Shown here one piece after another: positions 9,041-16,423 of a DNA stretch of 64,000 bases. Below the pieces are notes generated by a model that was given only the letters and a program-made list of their open reading frames with translations, was not told the DNA's origin and ran no database searches. Location: contig CAZYQW010000077.1 of the NCBI GenBank assembly GCA_964649825.1, positions 86,736-150,735 on the forward strand. Direction: 5' to 3'. Positions within the stretch are counted from its first letter, which is position 1; each line of letters opens with the position of its first letter. The stretch is from CAZYQW01 sp964649825. Lineage in GTDB: Bacteria > Planctomycetota > B15-G4 > JADJEK01. The position numbers were made by a program, and so were the translations under genes.

Positions 9041-10039
9041 CTACGGCAGCGCCCCGCCGTTTCGCAGCACGTCTTCGTGCTTCGGGTCGACGGGGCTCTG
9101 GTGGATGAACGCACCGTTGATCTCGATCCGTTTCGCCCGCTTCTTGGGCGCACGGTGGTCGTGGCGGTGGTGGTCCGCGTTCGAGTAGTGCGTCACGTAG
9201 GACTTGCGCGTCAGCTCGCGGTTCGTGGCTGGAGATCCGCCGTGCGCGAGCGCGCCGTGCCAGATGAACACGTCGCCCTTCTTGGGACAGAACCGCAGGG
9301 CTTCCTGCCGATACCGATCGGCCGCGGCGTGGAGGAACTCGGCGAACTCGACCGTCGTTCGCCTCGACTTGTTGGTGCGGAACATCCCGTCCCCCCACTC
9401 GAACTTGGGCAGCGCGTGCGACCCGGGGATGTAGACGAGCGGCCCGGCGCCCGGGTCGACGTCCTCGAGGGCGATCCACGACGCGGCCAGCTCGCTCGCG
9501 ACGGTGGACCGCACGAACGCGAAGTCCTGGTGAGCCTCCTGCTCGCTCCCCTTGAAGAAGAAGAGCGACTGCATCGCGACGACCGGCGCCCGGAACACGT
9601 GACCGAGGAAGTCGACGATCGAGCGGTGGAGCGACAGCTTCTTGGCGGCCGTCGAGTAGTTGTGGAGGTCGTTCAGGCGGACGTGGATCGCACCGCGGTC
9701 CTCGCGCAGATCCCGGACGTGATGCTCTTCCAGCGTCGTGATCGGCACGTTCGACGCGAGGTCGCAGTCGATCTGGATCCGGAAGCTCCGATAGGCGCCG
9801 AGGAGATCGTCGACGTCCTTCAGGAGCGCGTCGACGAGCGCCGGATCGATCGCGCGCTCGAACACCACGAAACCGAACTGCATCCAATGGACGAGGTGGG
9901 CGCGCAGCTCGAACCGGCGCGCGTCATCCAACCGCAGCGATCGGACGTAGCGATCGATCTGGTCGCGCCCGCGATCGAGCCAAGGCAGCGTGGCGAAGTC
10001 GAAGTCCTGCGGGCTCGTCTCGCTCACTCGGTCGGACAT
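9041..10039 (-). CDS. Phytanoyl-CoA dioxygenase (PhyH) family Fe(II)/2-oxoglutarate oxygenase
   Basis: 332 residues. The iron facial triad is visible: H and D in EAHQDFAF (around 170) and the distal H in WHGALAHGGSP (around 267). A following Arg in the RELTRKSYVTHY segment is suited to bind 2-oxoglutarate. The protein is cytoplasmic, with no signal peptide. Substrates of bacterial PhyH proteins range from alkyl chains to halogenated metabolites and cannot be told from sequence. The start has a strong Shine-Dalgarno (GAGGAGAGAATG). The gene converges on the malic enzyme gene with only 25 bases between stops. A soluble oxygenase working on a small metabolite is the safest reading. Confidence 0.9.
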   Translation of the reverse strand: MSDRVSETSPQDFDFATLPWLDRGRDQIDRYVRSLRLDDARRFELRAHLVHWMQFGFVVFERAIDPALVDALLKDVDDLLGAYRSFRIQIDCDLASNVPITTLEEHHVRDLREDRGAIHVRLNDLHNYSTAAKKLSLHRSIVDFLGHVFRAPVVAMQSLFFFKGSEQEAHQDFAFVRSTVASELAASWIALEDVDPGAGPLVYIPGSHALPKFEWGDGMFRTNKSRRTTVEFAEFLHAAADRYRQEALRFCPKKGDVFIWHGALAHGGSPATNRELTRKSYVTHYSNADHHRHDHRAPKKRAKRIEINGAFIHQSPVDPKHEDVLRNGGALP

Positions 10040-10133
10040 TCTCTCCTCGACGCATCAAGCCGGTGCGGGACGTGCATTACACCCGGGCGCGAACGGCGCC
10101 GTCGAGGCGCAAATGAGCGCGATCCTCGACCTC

Positions 10134-10748
10134 TCAGCCCGGCGACAGGAAGTCGGCCGTCTCGTCCCAGTCGCCCAGCACGAGCGTGTCCAGCGCCCGG
10201 CGCGATCGCGGCGCGGAGTCGCGGTCGCGGACCCGTTCGGGGAGCCGGTTCGGATCGCCGAGGTATCCGATCGCGACGCCGGCCACCACGTCGACGTCCT
10301 CCGGAAGGCCGAACTCCACGCGGGCATGATCCGGCCGGATCCCGGCCATCTGATGCACGAACAACCCACGCGACGTCGCCTCCAGGGCGAGGTTGCCCAT
10401 CGCGAGTCCGACGTCGTGCCCCGCGTGACGGTTCGGCTCGCCGTTGCGGTCGAACTTCGTCGCCGCGAGCGTCAGCATCAACACCGGCGCGTACTTGGCC
10501 CAGACCTGATTCGGCTCGACGAGACAGGTGAGCACGCGTTCCCACGTCGCGCCGTGCCCCTTGCGCCCGACGAGGAACCGCCACGGTTGCTCGTTGAAGC
10601 AGGAGGGCGCCCAACGCGCCGCCTCGAACAACGCGATCAGATCGGTCGGCTCGACCTCGCGATCGTCGAACGCGCACGGGCTCCAGCGCGACGCGATGAA
10701 ATCGTGCACGGGAACGCTCGTCACGGCCTTTCTGTCGTCGTTCCTCAT
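10134..10748 (-). CDS. Nitroreductase-family flavoprotein
   Basis: 204 residues. The N-terminus has the family's FMN-phosphate binding pattern (FIASRWSPCAFDDREV) and the AARWAPSCFNEQPWRFLV motif. A later GLAMGNLALEATSRGL and IGYLG match the core of the family. It is probably an FMN-dependent NAD(P)H oxidoreductase acting on quinones or nitro compounds in the cytoplasm. It overlaps the pirin gene by four bases (ATGA), so the two are translationally coupled and share the MarR-type control described for the operator upstream. The start at 10748 is fixed by the overlap and the family N-terminus; a longer upstream frame is an antisense shadow of pirin. Confidence 0.93.
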   Translation of the reverse strand: MRNDDRKAVTSVPVHDFIASRWSPCAFDDREVEPTDLIALFEAARWAPSCFNEQPWRFLVGRKGHGATWERVLTCLVEPNQVWAKYAPVLMLTLAATKFDRNGEPNRHAGHDVGLAMGNLALEATSRGLFVHQMAGIRPDHARVEFGLPEDVDVVAGVAIGYLGDPNRLPERVRDRDSAPRSRRALDTLVLGDWDETADFLSPG

Positions 10749-11470
10749 CGGGATCGCTCCTCGTTCGTTCGGGCGAGATCGAAGACGAGCACCTCGGCGT
10801 CGCTCTCCGCCTCGATGTCCAACCGCGGCTCCTGCTCGATCGCCGCGCCGTCGCCGGCGCCGAGCCTCGAACCGTTCACGTTCACCACGCCGCGCGCGAC
10901 CTGAAGCCACGCCGCCCGGCCTGCCCCGAGAGAATGCCGAACGCTCCGGCCGGCGTCCAATCGCGCGGCAAGAACTCGTGCATCCTGATGGATCGTCAAC
11001 GATCCGTTCACGTCGCCGTCCTCGGATGCGACGAGGAGGAGCTCGTTTCGCGCCTTCTCGAACGGTACGCACATCTCTTGGTAGCTCGGCGCGAGGCCGC
11101 GACGATTCGGCTCGATCCAGATTTGAAGCAGGTGCAGCGGCTCGGAAGCGGACGGGTTCACCTCGCTGTGGAGGACGCCGCTCCCCGCCGTCATCCGCTG
11201 CATGTCGCCGGGCCGAAGCACCGATCCGTTTCCCAGGCTGTCCTGGTGCTCGAGGGCCCCGGAGAGGATCCAGGTCAGGATCTCCATGTCGCGGTGCGGA
11301 TGCGTCCCGAACCCGGTCGCGGGCTGCACCCGGTCTTCATTCAGCACGCGAAGCGCGTGGAACCCTTGAAAGCGCGGATCGTGGTACCCCGCGAACGAGA
11401 AGGTGTGCCGAGCATCGAGCCAGCCGTGGTCCGCGTGTCCCCGATCCGTCGATCGCCGTATGGTCAGCAT
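10745..11470 (-). CDS. Pirin family (YhhW-like) quercetinase-type bicupin
   Basis: 241 residues. The N-terminal cupin has the pirin signature GHADHGWLDARHTFSFAGYH, then THPHRDMEILTW carrying the metal-binding His residues and LHSEVNPS with a further ligand pair. The C-terminal cupin is weaker, as is usual. The fold binds iron or similar metal; E. coli YhhW has quercetinase activity in vitro. The start at 11470 is chosen because GGAGGT sits 8 bases upstream and because alignments begin at MLTIRRS; a longer start at 11506 would begin inside the putative operator. Second gene of the MarR-pirin-nitroreductase operon. Confidence 0.95.
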   Translation of the reverse strand: MLTIRRSTDRGHADHGWLDARHTFSFAGYHDPRFQGFHALRVLNEDRVQPATGFGTHPHRDMEILTWILSGALEHQDSLGNGSVLRPGDMQRMTAGSGVLHSEVNPSASEPLHLLQIWIEPNRRGLAPSYQEMCVPFEKARNELLLVASEDGDVNGSLTIHQDARVLAARLDAGRSVRHSLGAGRAAWLQVARGVVNVNGSRLGAGDGAAIEQEPRLDIEAESDAEVLVFDLARTNEERSR

Positions 11471-11506
11471 CTCGCACCTCCGCGCCGGTTTCACGTCGTC
11501 CGTCAC

Positions 11507-11526
11507 ATATTCGTTTGAACAAATAT
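11507..11526. promoter_or_regulatory. Palindromic MarR-type operator upstream of pirin
   Basis: ATATTCGTTTGAACAAATAT is a 20-bp imperfect palindrome in which 8 of 10 base pairs are symmetrical. It is strikingly AT-rich within ~70% GC DNA. It lies in the 99-bp gap between the marR stop and the pirin start, 37 bases before the pirin ATG. MarR dimers bind palindromes of this size, so autogenous or effector-relieved repression of pirin-nitroreductase is a reasonable inference. Confidence 0.7.
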
Positions 11527-11569
11527 CTACGATGCACGAAGATCCGGTTCGGTTACACGTTCCGTGGCA

Positions 11570-11998
11570 TCAGCCGATGCCGACGCGCTCGAGGCAGTGA
11601 TGGAGGGAGTTCCTCTCCTCGCGACCGAGCGGAGCGAACTGACGCTCGTGAAGCTCGCGGATCGGCTCGTCCAACGCCGCGAGCCGATCCTGGCCCTTGC
11701 GCTCCAGCTTCACTCGGATGACGCGGCGGTCCTCCGCACCGCGTCCTCGGCTCACCATCCCAGATGCCGCCAATCGGTCGATCAGCCGGGTCACGTCGGG
11801 ATCGCGGCGGATCAACCGCGCCGCGATCTCCTGGCACGAGAGGCCACCGGGCCCCGCGCCTCGGAGGATCCGGAGCACGTTGTACTGAGGACTCGTCAGC
11901 CCGGCTCCCTTCAGGAGCGCGGCGACCTGCGTCTGCACTCGCTCTCGGGCTCGTTCCAGCGCCACGAAGAGGGACGCGGGGTCGACATGGGTCTTCAT
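11570..11998 (-). CDS. MarR family transcriptional regulator
   Basis: About 142 residues with the winged helix-turn-helix of the family: LLKGAGLTSPQYNVLRILRG, then LSCQEIAARLIRRDPDVTRLIDRLAASGMVSR as the recognition-helix region, and the wing RGAEDRRVIRVKLERKG ending in the DxR motif. MarR proteins are dimeric repressors released by phenolic or oxidising ligands. The ATG at 11998 is preferred over an in-frame GTG two codons earlier. It stands directly upstream of pirin and nitroreductase on the same strand with the palindrome between, so it most likely controls that electrophile or quinone stress pair. Confidence 0.93.
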   Translation of the reverse strand: MKTHVDPASLFVALERARERVQTQVAALLKGAGLTSPQYNVLRILRGAGPGGLSCQEIAARLIRRDPDVTRLIDRLAASGMVSRGRGAEDRRVIRVKLERKGQDRLAALDEPIRELHERQFAPLGREERNSLHHCLERVGIG

Positions 11999-12076
11999 TC
12001 TCACGAGCCTACCCGCGGAGATGGTCGTGACAACGGATGATTCGCCGCCCAGGTTCCGCTCGCTCCCGCCGGCGGA

Positions 12077-14011
12077 TCAGGAGGGCGGCTCGGCGTTCCC
12101 GCGGAGATGCTCCTCGAACATGCGCGCCGCGACGTCGAGGAAGTCGCGTTCGGTGACGATCCCGACGAGGCGGTCGTCCTTCGTGACGACGGGCAGGCAG
12201 CTCACCCCATGCTTGCGCATGAGCGAGACCGCGTGGAGCACGCTGGTCTCCGGTTCCGCCGTCACCGGCGTCGGCTTCATGATCTCGCGCACGGCGATCG
12301 GTTCCGATCCTTCCCGTCCCACGCCGCGGCCGAGGAGGCGAAGCAGGGCACGGTGGGAGACGATGCCGACGAGCCGCCCTTGGTCGTCCTCGACCGGAAC
12401 GTGACGGATGTGCTCCCACTCCATCAGGCTCGCCGCGAGGTCGACGAGATCCTCCGGATGCACCGTGAAGACGTCCTTCGTCATCACCTGCGCGACGGTC
12501 TGATAGCTGCTCCGCCAGTCGAGGCCGGACGCGTCGAACTTCGCGAGCTCCCATTCATGGACCGGACGATTGGTCCACTGGTTCTCCCACGTCGCTCGCA
12601 CGATCGCTCGAAACCGTTCGTCGCGCGTGCCGCTCTTCATCGCGGCAAGCGAGTCGAACTGCCACTGAGCTCCCGTGCGTCCGCTCGCGACCCGCTTCTC
12701 GATCACGCCGAGGTAGTCGTCGATGTCCTTCTGGTCGATCCGCCGCGCCGCGAGCCCGTCGCGCGCGAGGGGAAGGAGCTCGTCGAGGATCAGCTCCTGC
12801 GCGGTGTAGTCCTTGCCGTCGAGCCACTGGAACTGCGCGAACAGCCCCTGGCGGGCGGCCATGATGAAATTGCCCTTCGCGTCGTCGAACGTCAGATGCC
12901 GCGTGATGTCCTGGTACTTGTCGGCGAGCGCCGACATCAGGCCGAAGAAGAGGGCCGCGTTCGCGATCTCGTCCTTGACGGTCGGCCCGGCCGGGAGCGC
13001 ACGATTCTCGATCCGGAGGTGAGCCTTGCCGCGATGGACGCCGTAGCACGCGCGGTTCCATCGGTACACGGTGCCGTTGTGGAGCCGGAGCGCGGTGAGG
13101 TCGGGGATCTCGCCGCGGTCGAGCATCGCGGTCGACGGCTCGCCCAGCTCCGTCGTGAGCACGAGCCGGAATCGTGCGATGTCCTCGCGGAAGATCTCGA
13201 GCACCGAGTCTCTAACCCATGCGTCGCCGAAGCTCACGCGCGGCCGGCGTCCGCGGGTCACGTGCAGGTCCGAACGCTCGTCCACGGACTGCTGGAACAA
13301 CGCCACCCGCGTCTCGTGCCACAACCGATGCTCGAGCACGAACGGGGAGTTGACGGCGGCGGCGAGGACCGGCGCGCTGACCACCTGCGCCAGGTTGTAG
13401 AGCCGGGCGAACTCCTCGGCGGCCACCTGGAAGTGGACCTGGAAGCTCGTGTTGCACGCCTCGAACAGCACGTTGTCGTGACGGACGCTGAGCTCATCGA
13501 GCCCCTTGATCACGGCCCGGAACTCGCCACCGCGCATCGCGCGCATCGCGTCGTTCAGCCGGTAGTAGCGCGGGACCGGCGTCATGCTGTCCATCGTCAG
13601 GTGCGACTGGCGCAGCGTCGGCAGGATCCCCGTCAGGACCGCTTTCGCGTTCAGCTCCTTCGCCTGGACGCGGACCCGCTCGAGCAGGCCCCACAACTCG
13701 GCCTCGAGCTCGGACAGGCTGCTGCCCGTCAACGCGTACGGCGAGAGGTTGCACTCCAGGTTGAACAGCGCCAGTTCGGTCGTGTACTGCGGATGCCGCA
13801 GTCGCTCGATCATCTTGATCGCGAGGTTCTTCGGCTGGTAGTCGTCGTCGACCAGGAAGATCTCCTGTTCGGCGCCGACCCGACGGACTCCGGACTCGAT
13901 CAGGCCGGACTCGATCATCCGCTCGAGCGCACGAACGTCGTCGAGGATCGCACGCATGAACGCGCGCAACTCGCGGTTGTCCACGGTTCCCGAAGTGTAC
14001 TGCTGACCCAT
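12077..14011 (-). CDS. GCS2-type glutamate-cysteine/carboxylate-amine ligase fused to two CBS domains
   Basis: 644 residues. Residues ~1-480 match the glutamate-cysteine ligase family 2 (YbdK/EgtA-like): VGAEQEIFLVDDDY, ELALFNLECNLSP, FEACNTSFQVHFQV and RIENRALPAGPT are the expected metal/ATP and substrate strands. Residues ~495-640 hold two CBS motifs (VMTKDVFTVHPED with VGIVSHRALLRLL; IMKPTPVTAEPETS with LVGIVTERDFLDVA), a Bateman module that binds adenosine nucleotides. An ATP-grasp-like carboxylate-amine ligase gated by adenylate energy state is inferred. The amino and carboxyl partners are unknown. The start is at the ATG used by the family; no strong Shine-Dalgarno is seen. Confidence 0.9.
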   Translation of the reverse strand: MGQQYTSGTVDNRELRAFMRAILDDVRALERMIESGLIESGVRRVGAEQEIFLVDDDYQPKNLAIKMIERLRHPQYTTELALFNLECNLSPYALTGSSLSELEAELWGLLERVRVQAKELNAKAVLTGILPTLRQSHLTMDSMTPVPRYYRLNDAMRAMRGGEFRAVIKGLDELSVRHDNVLFEACNTSFQVHFQVAAEEFARLYNLAQVVSAPVLAAAVNSPFVLEHRLWHETRVALFQQSVDERSDLHVTRGRRPRVSFGDAWVRDSVLEIFREDIARFRLVLTTELGEPSTAMLDRGEIPDLTALRLHNGTVYRWNRACYGVHRGKAHLRIENRALPAGPTVKDEIANAALFFGLMSALADKYQDITRHLTFDDAKGNFIMAARQGLFAQFQWLDGKDYTAQELILDELLPLARDGLAARRIDQKDIDDYLGVIEKRVASGRTGAQWQFDSLAAMKSGTRDERFRAIVRATWENQWTNRPVHEWELAKFDASGLDWRSSYQTVAQVMTKDVFTVHPEDLVDLAASLMEWEHIRHVPVEDDQGRLVGIVSHRALLRLLGRGVGREGSEPIAVREIMKPTPVTAEPETSVLHAVSLMRKHGVSCLPVVTKDDRLVGIVTERDFLDVAARMFEEHLRGNAEPPS

Positions 14012-14140
14012 GCGGAACCCCGAACTCGAAGAGCCTCCGACTCAGGCTCCGAGGATAGCAGAGCACGATCTCGACCCACGATCACGAAACGAAGAAGCGC
14101 CGGTGCGGGTTCCGCGCGGACGGGACGGATCCGCGCCGGC

Positions 14141-15496
14141 TCAGCCGGAGTAGACCATCGCACGCCGCTCGCCGCCGCTCCGCACGCGAGCCGACTCCTC
14201 GAAGAAGAACCGCGGTTCACCGAACGCCGGCTCGAGCTGATCCAGCCAGCATGCGTTCTCGTCGTAGCGCGCGAAGAACGGTCGCTTGACCCAGTCGGGG
14301 TTGCGCCCCCGGATGAACGAGCAGACGAACACCTTCTCGCCGTGGATCTCGGCGACTCCGTCGATCTGGACCTTGCCGGGCGTCGCGGACATCGACGGAC
14401 CACGCGCCGTGCGGGCCAGGCCGGTCACCTGCTTCCACGCGTCCCGATAGATCTGGTACGCCCTCGCCAACGGGATCTCGAAGTACTGCTTCGGGCCGGT
14501 GTCGCGCTCGACGAACATGTAGTACGGCACCGCGCCGAGGCGGACCTGCTCCTTCCACATCCGCGCCCAGACGTCGGAATCGTCGTTGACGTGCTTGATC
14601 AACGGCGCCTGGCAGCGGACCTCGGCGCCTGCGTTCCGAATCCGCCGCATCGCTCTCTTCGCGACGTCCGTGGAGAGCTCGACCGGATGGCTGACGTGCG
14701 CCATCACGGCGAGGTGCTTGCCCGCGTCGCGGACCTGCTCGAACAACCGGAGGCAGTCGTCCGCATCCGCGTCGGTGACCCATCGCTGGGGCCAGTACGC
14801 GACCGCCTTCGTCCCGATGCGGATGTCCTGGATGTGCTCGAAACCCGGGCCGAGAAGCGGTTCGACGTACCTCCGCAGCACACTCGTTTTCATGATCATC
14901 GGGTCGCCGCCGGTGAACAGCACGTCGCTGATCTCGAGGTGCTCCCGAAGGTACTGGAGGAAGGTGTCCGATTCGCGCTGTGCGAACTTGAGCTCGTCGA
15001 TCCCCACGAACTGCGCCCAACGGAAGCAATAGGTGCAATAGGAATGGCACGTCTGCCCCTGGCTCGGAAAGACGAGGCACGTGTCCGCGTACTTGTGCTG
15101 GAGGCCGGAGAGCAACGTTCCATCGGCCAATCGCGGCTTGTTCAGCTTCATCTGACCGGACGGATGCGGGTTCAGTTGGAGGCGGATCCGATCCGCTGCC
15201 GCGGCCAGCTCGGAGCGGGGCGCGTCATTCTGCAGCCGCGTGACCATCTCGGCGAGCCAATCGTCCTGGAGCATCGCCGGCTGAGGGAACGTGAGCTGGA
15301 ACATCGGGTCGTCCGGCACCCGGTCCCAGTCGATCAGCTCATCGATGACGTACTCGTTGACGCGGAACGGAAGAACGGAAGCGACCGCCTTCATCTGGAG
15401 CCGCAGGTCCGAATCGAGCTTCGCGAGCTGGGGAATCCGATCGAACGTCGCGACCGTGAAGACCTTGTAGCGTGTCGCCTCGTTTCCCACGTCCAC
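14141..15496 (-). CDS. KamA-family radical SAM protein (lysine 2,3-aminomutase-like)
   Basis: 451 residues. The radical SAM cluster motif is CHSYCTYCFRW (CxxxCxxC) near residues 150-160, followed by LFTGGDPMIM as the SAM-binding GGDP element. SHPVELS and the late ATPGKVQIDG segment resemble the PLP-lysine region of lysine 2,3-aminomutases. The segment is less glycine-rich than the canonical motif, so PLP binding is likely but not certain. The fold catalyses 1,2-amino migrations by radical chemistry in the cytoplasm under reducing conditions. Initiation appears to use GTG at 15496. Upstream lies an AT-rich patch that may hold its promoter. Confidence 0.88.
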   Translation of the reverse strand: MDVGNEATRYKVFTVATFDRIPQLAKLDSDLRLQMKAVASVLPFRVNEYVIDELIDWDRVPDDPMFQLTFPQPAMLQDDWLAEMVTRLQNDAPRSELAAAADRIRLQLNPHPSGQMKLNKPRLADGTLLSGLQHKYADTCLVFPSQGQTCHSYCTYCFRWAQFVGIDELKFAQRESDTFLQYLREHLEISDVLFTGGDPMIMKTSVLRRYVEPLLGPGFEHIQDIRIGTKAVAYWPQRWVTDADADDCLRLFEQVRDAGKHLAVMAHVSHPVELSTDVAKRAMRRIRNAGAEVRCQAPLIKHVNDDSDVWARMWKEQVRLGAVPYYMFVERDTGPKQYFEIPLARAYQIYRDAWKQVTGLARTARGPSMSATPGKVQIDGVAEIHGEKVFVCSFIRGRNPDWVKRPFFARYDENACWLDQLEPAFGEPRFFFEESARVRSGGERRAMVYSG

Positions 15497-15689
15497 CTCG
15501 CTTCAATGCAGTCCGGGATCGTCGCGACGAACAGGTTACGCCCACGCGGTACGCCAACCGGGGCTGGGAGCCGGGACCCAGGCCCGGCACGACCGGGCTC
15601 ATCGAGGCCGGTCAGTGGTGCGACGATACGGGGGAATTCTAGCGGTTCCGGGGATCCGTTTCGACACCCGTCCCGGGCGTGCGGGGAAA

Positions 15690-15750
15690 TTCAGCGCGAG
15701 TGAAACTCATTTTGTCTTTATTTGGCTCTCTTCGTCATGTCTCAGATCCA
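15690..15750 (-). promoter_or_regulatory. AT-rich putative promoter region with a Fur-box-like 15-mer
   Basis: The 268-bp gap before the KamA gene contains one clearly AT-rich patch. At 15701-15715 it holds TGAAACTCATTTTGT, which matches 12 of 15 positions of the symmetrical Fur-box form TGAAAATCATTTTCA. No convincing -35/-10 pair can be assigned. Iron control of a radical SAM gene would make sense, but this is a weak, single-site inference. Confidence 0.25.
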
Positions 15751-15764
15751 CGTTGCTCGTGAAT

Positions 15765-16412
15765 CTACGTCGATCCTGGTCCGTTCCCGAAGAAGACCGT
15801 TTGAAGGTGGTTTAACACTTCTGTGATCGCCTCATCCCTGGCCTGCTCGACGCTCCGACCACGGCTCCTACGTGGTTTCAAGTCGTGGTCTCCGTCCTCG
15901 ATCCAGGCGACCCGGACCTGAGAGGAGCAGTGGTATTGGGCCACCTCGGCGGGAGTTCCGAAGCGGTCGCGCGTTCCCTGGACGATCAACGTGGGCGTCA
16001 CGAGCGACGCGAGATGGGCGGTCCGCACTCTTTCCGGCCGACCGGGAGGATGGAACGGATACCCGAGGCAGACGAGGCCGCGAACCGCGAGCTCGTCGGC
16101 AACGAGGCTCGCGATCCGCCCCCCCATCGACTTGCCGCCGATCACGAGCCGCTCCGCCCCGAGCTGACCCACCAGCCCGACCCAGGTCTCGCGGAGGACC
16201 GGTTCGCGATCCGGCCCGCGGCGGCGGCCGTCGCGCCGGCGCGCCGCCATGTAAGGGAACTCGAAGCGGACGACGCGGTGACCCGCCGCGGCGATCCCTT
16301 CCGCGAACGCGTTCATGAATGGGGTGTCCATGCCGGCCCCGGCCCCGTGCGCGAGGGCCACGACGGTCGGCGACCGGGGCGGCCCCGTTTCGAGCCGTTC
16401 GGGATCGGACAC
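15765..16412 (-). CDS. Tex30/KANL3-like alpha/beta hydrolase
   Basis: About 215 residues. The characteristic AHGAGAGMDTPFM loop opens the fold. The nucleophile elbow is GGKSMGGR (Ser), the acid lies in QGTRDRFGTPAE and the His in EDGDHDLK, giving a complete catalytic triad. These are small cytoplasmic serine hydrolases related to dienelactone hydrolase; the natural substrate is unknown. The GTG at 16412 gives a family-length protein and lies 12 bases after the stop of the FG-GAP gene, so co-transcription is possible. The frame remains open upstream, antisense-like through the FG-GAP gene, and that part is not coding. Confidence 0.88.
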   Translation of the reverse strand: MSDPERLETGPPRSPTVVALAHGAGAGMDTPFMNAFAEGIAAAGHRVVRFEFPYMAARRRDGRRRGPDREPVLRETWVGLVGQLGAERLVIGGKSMGGRIASLVADELAVRGLVCLGYPFHPPGRPERVRTAHLASLVTPTLIVQGTRDRFGTPAEVAQYHCSSQVRVAWIEDGDHDLKPRRSRGRSVEQARDEAITEVLNHLQTVFFGNGPGST

Positions 16413-16423
16413 GCGAGCCGGGC

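Noticed and set aside
12107..15703. Very long plus-strand open frame of 1198 codons
   Set aside because: It is antisense to the GCS2-CBS and KamA genes, whose motifs are intact. Its own sequence is low complexity with no domain.
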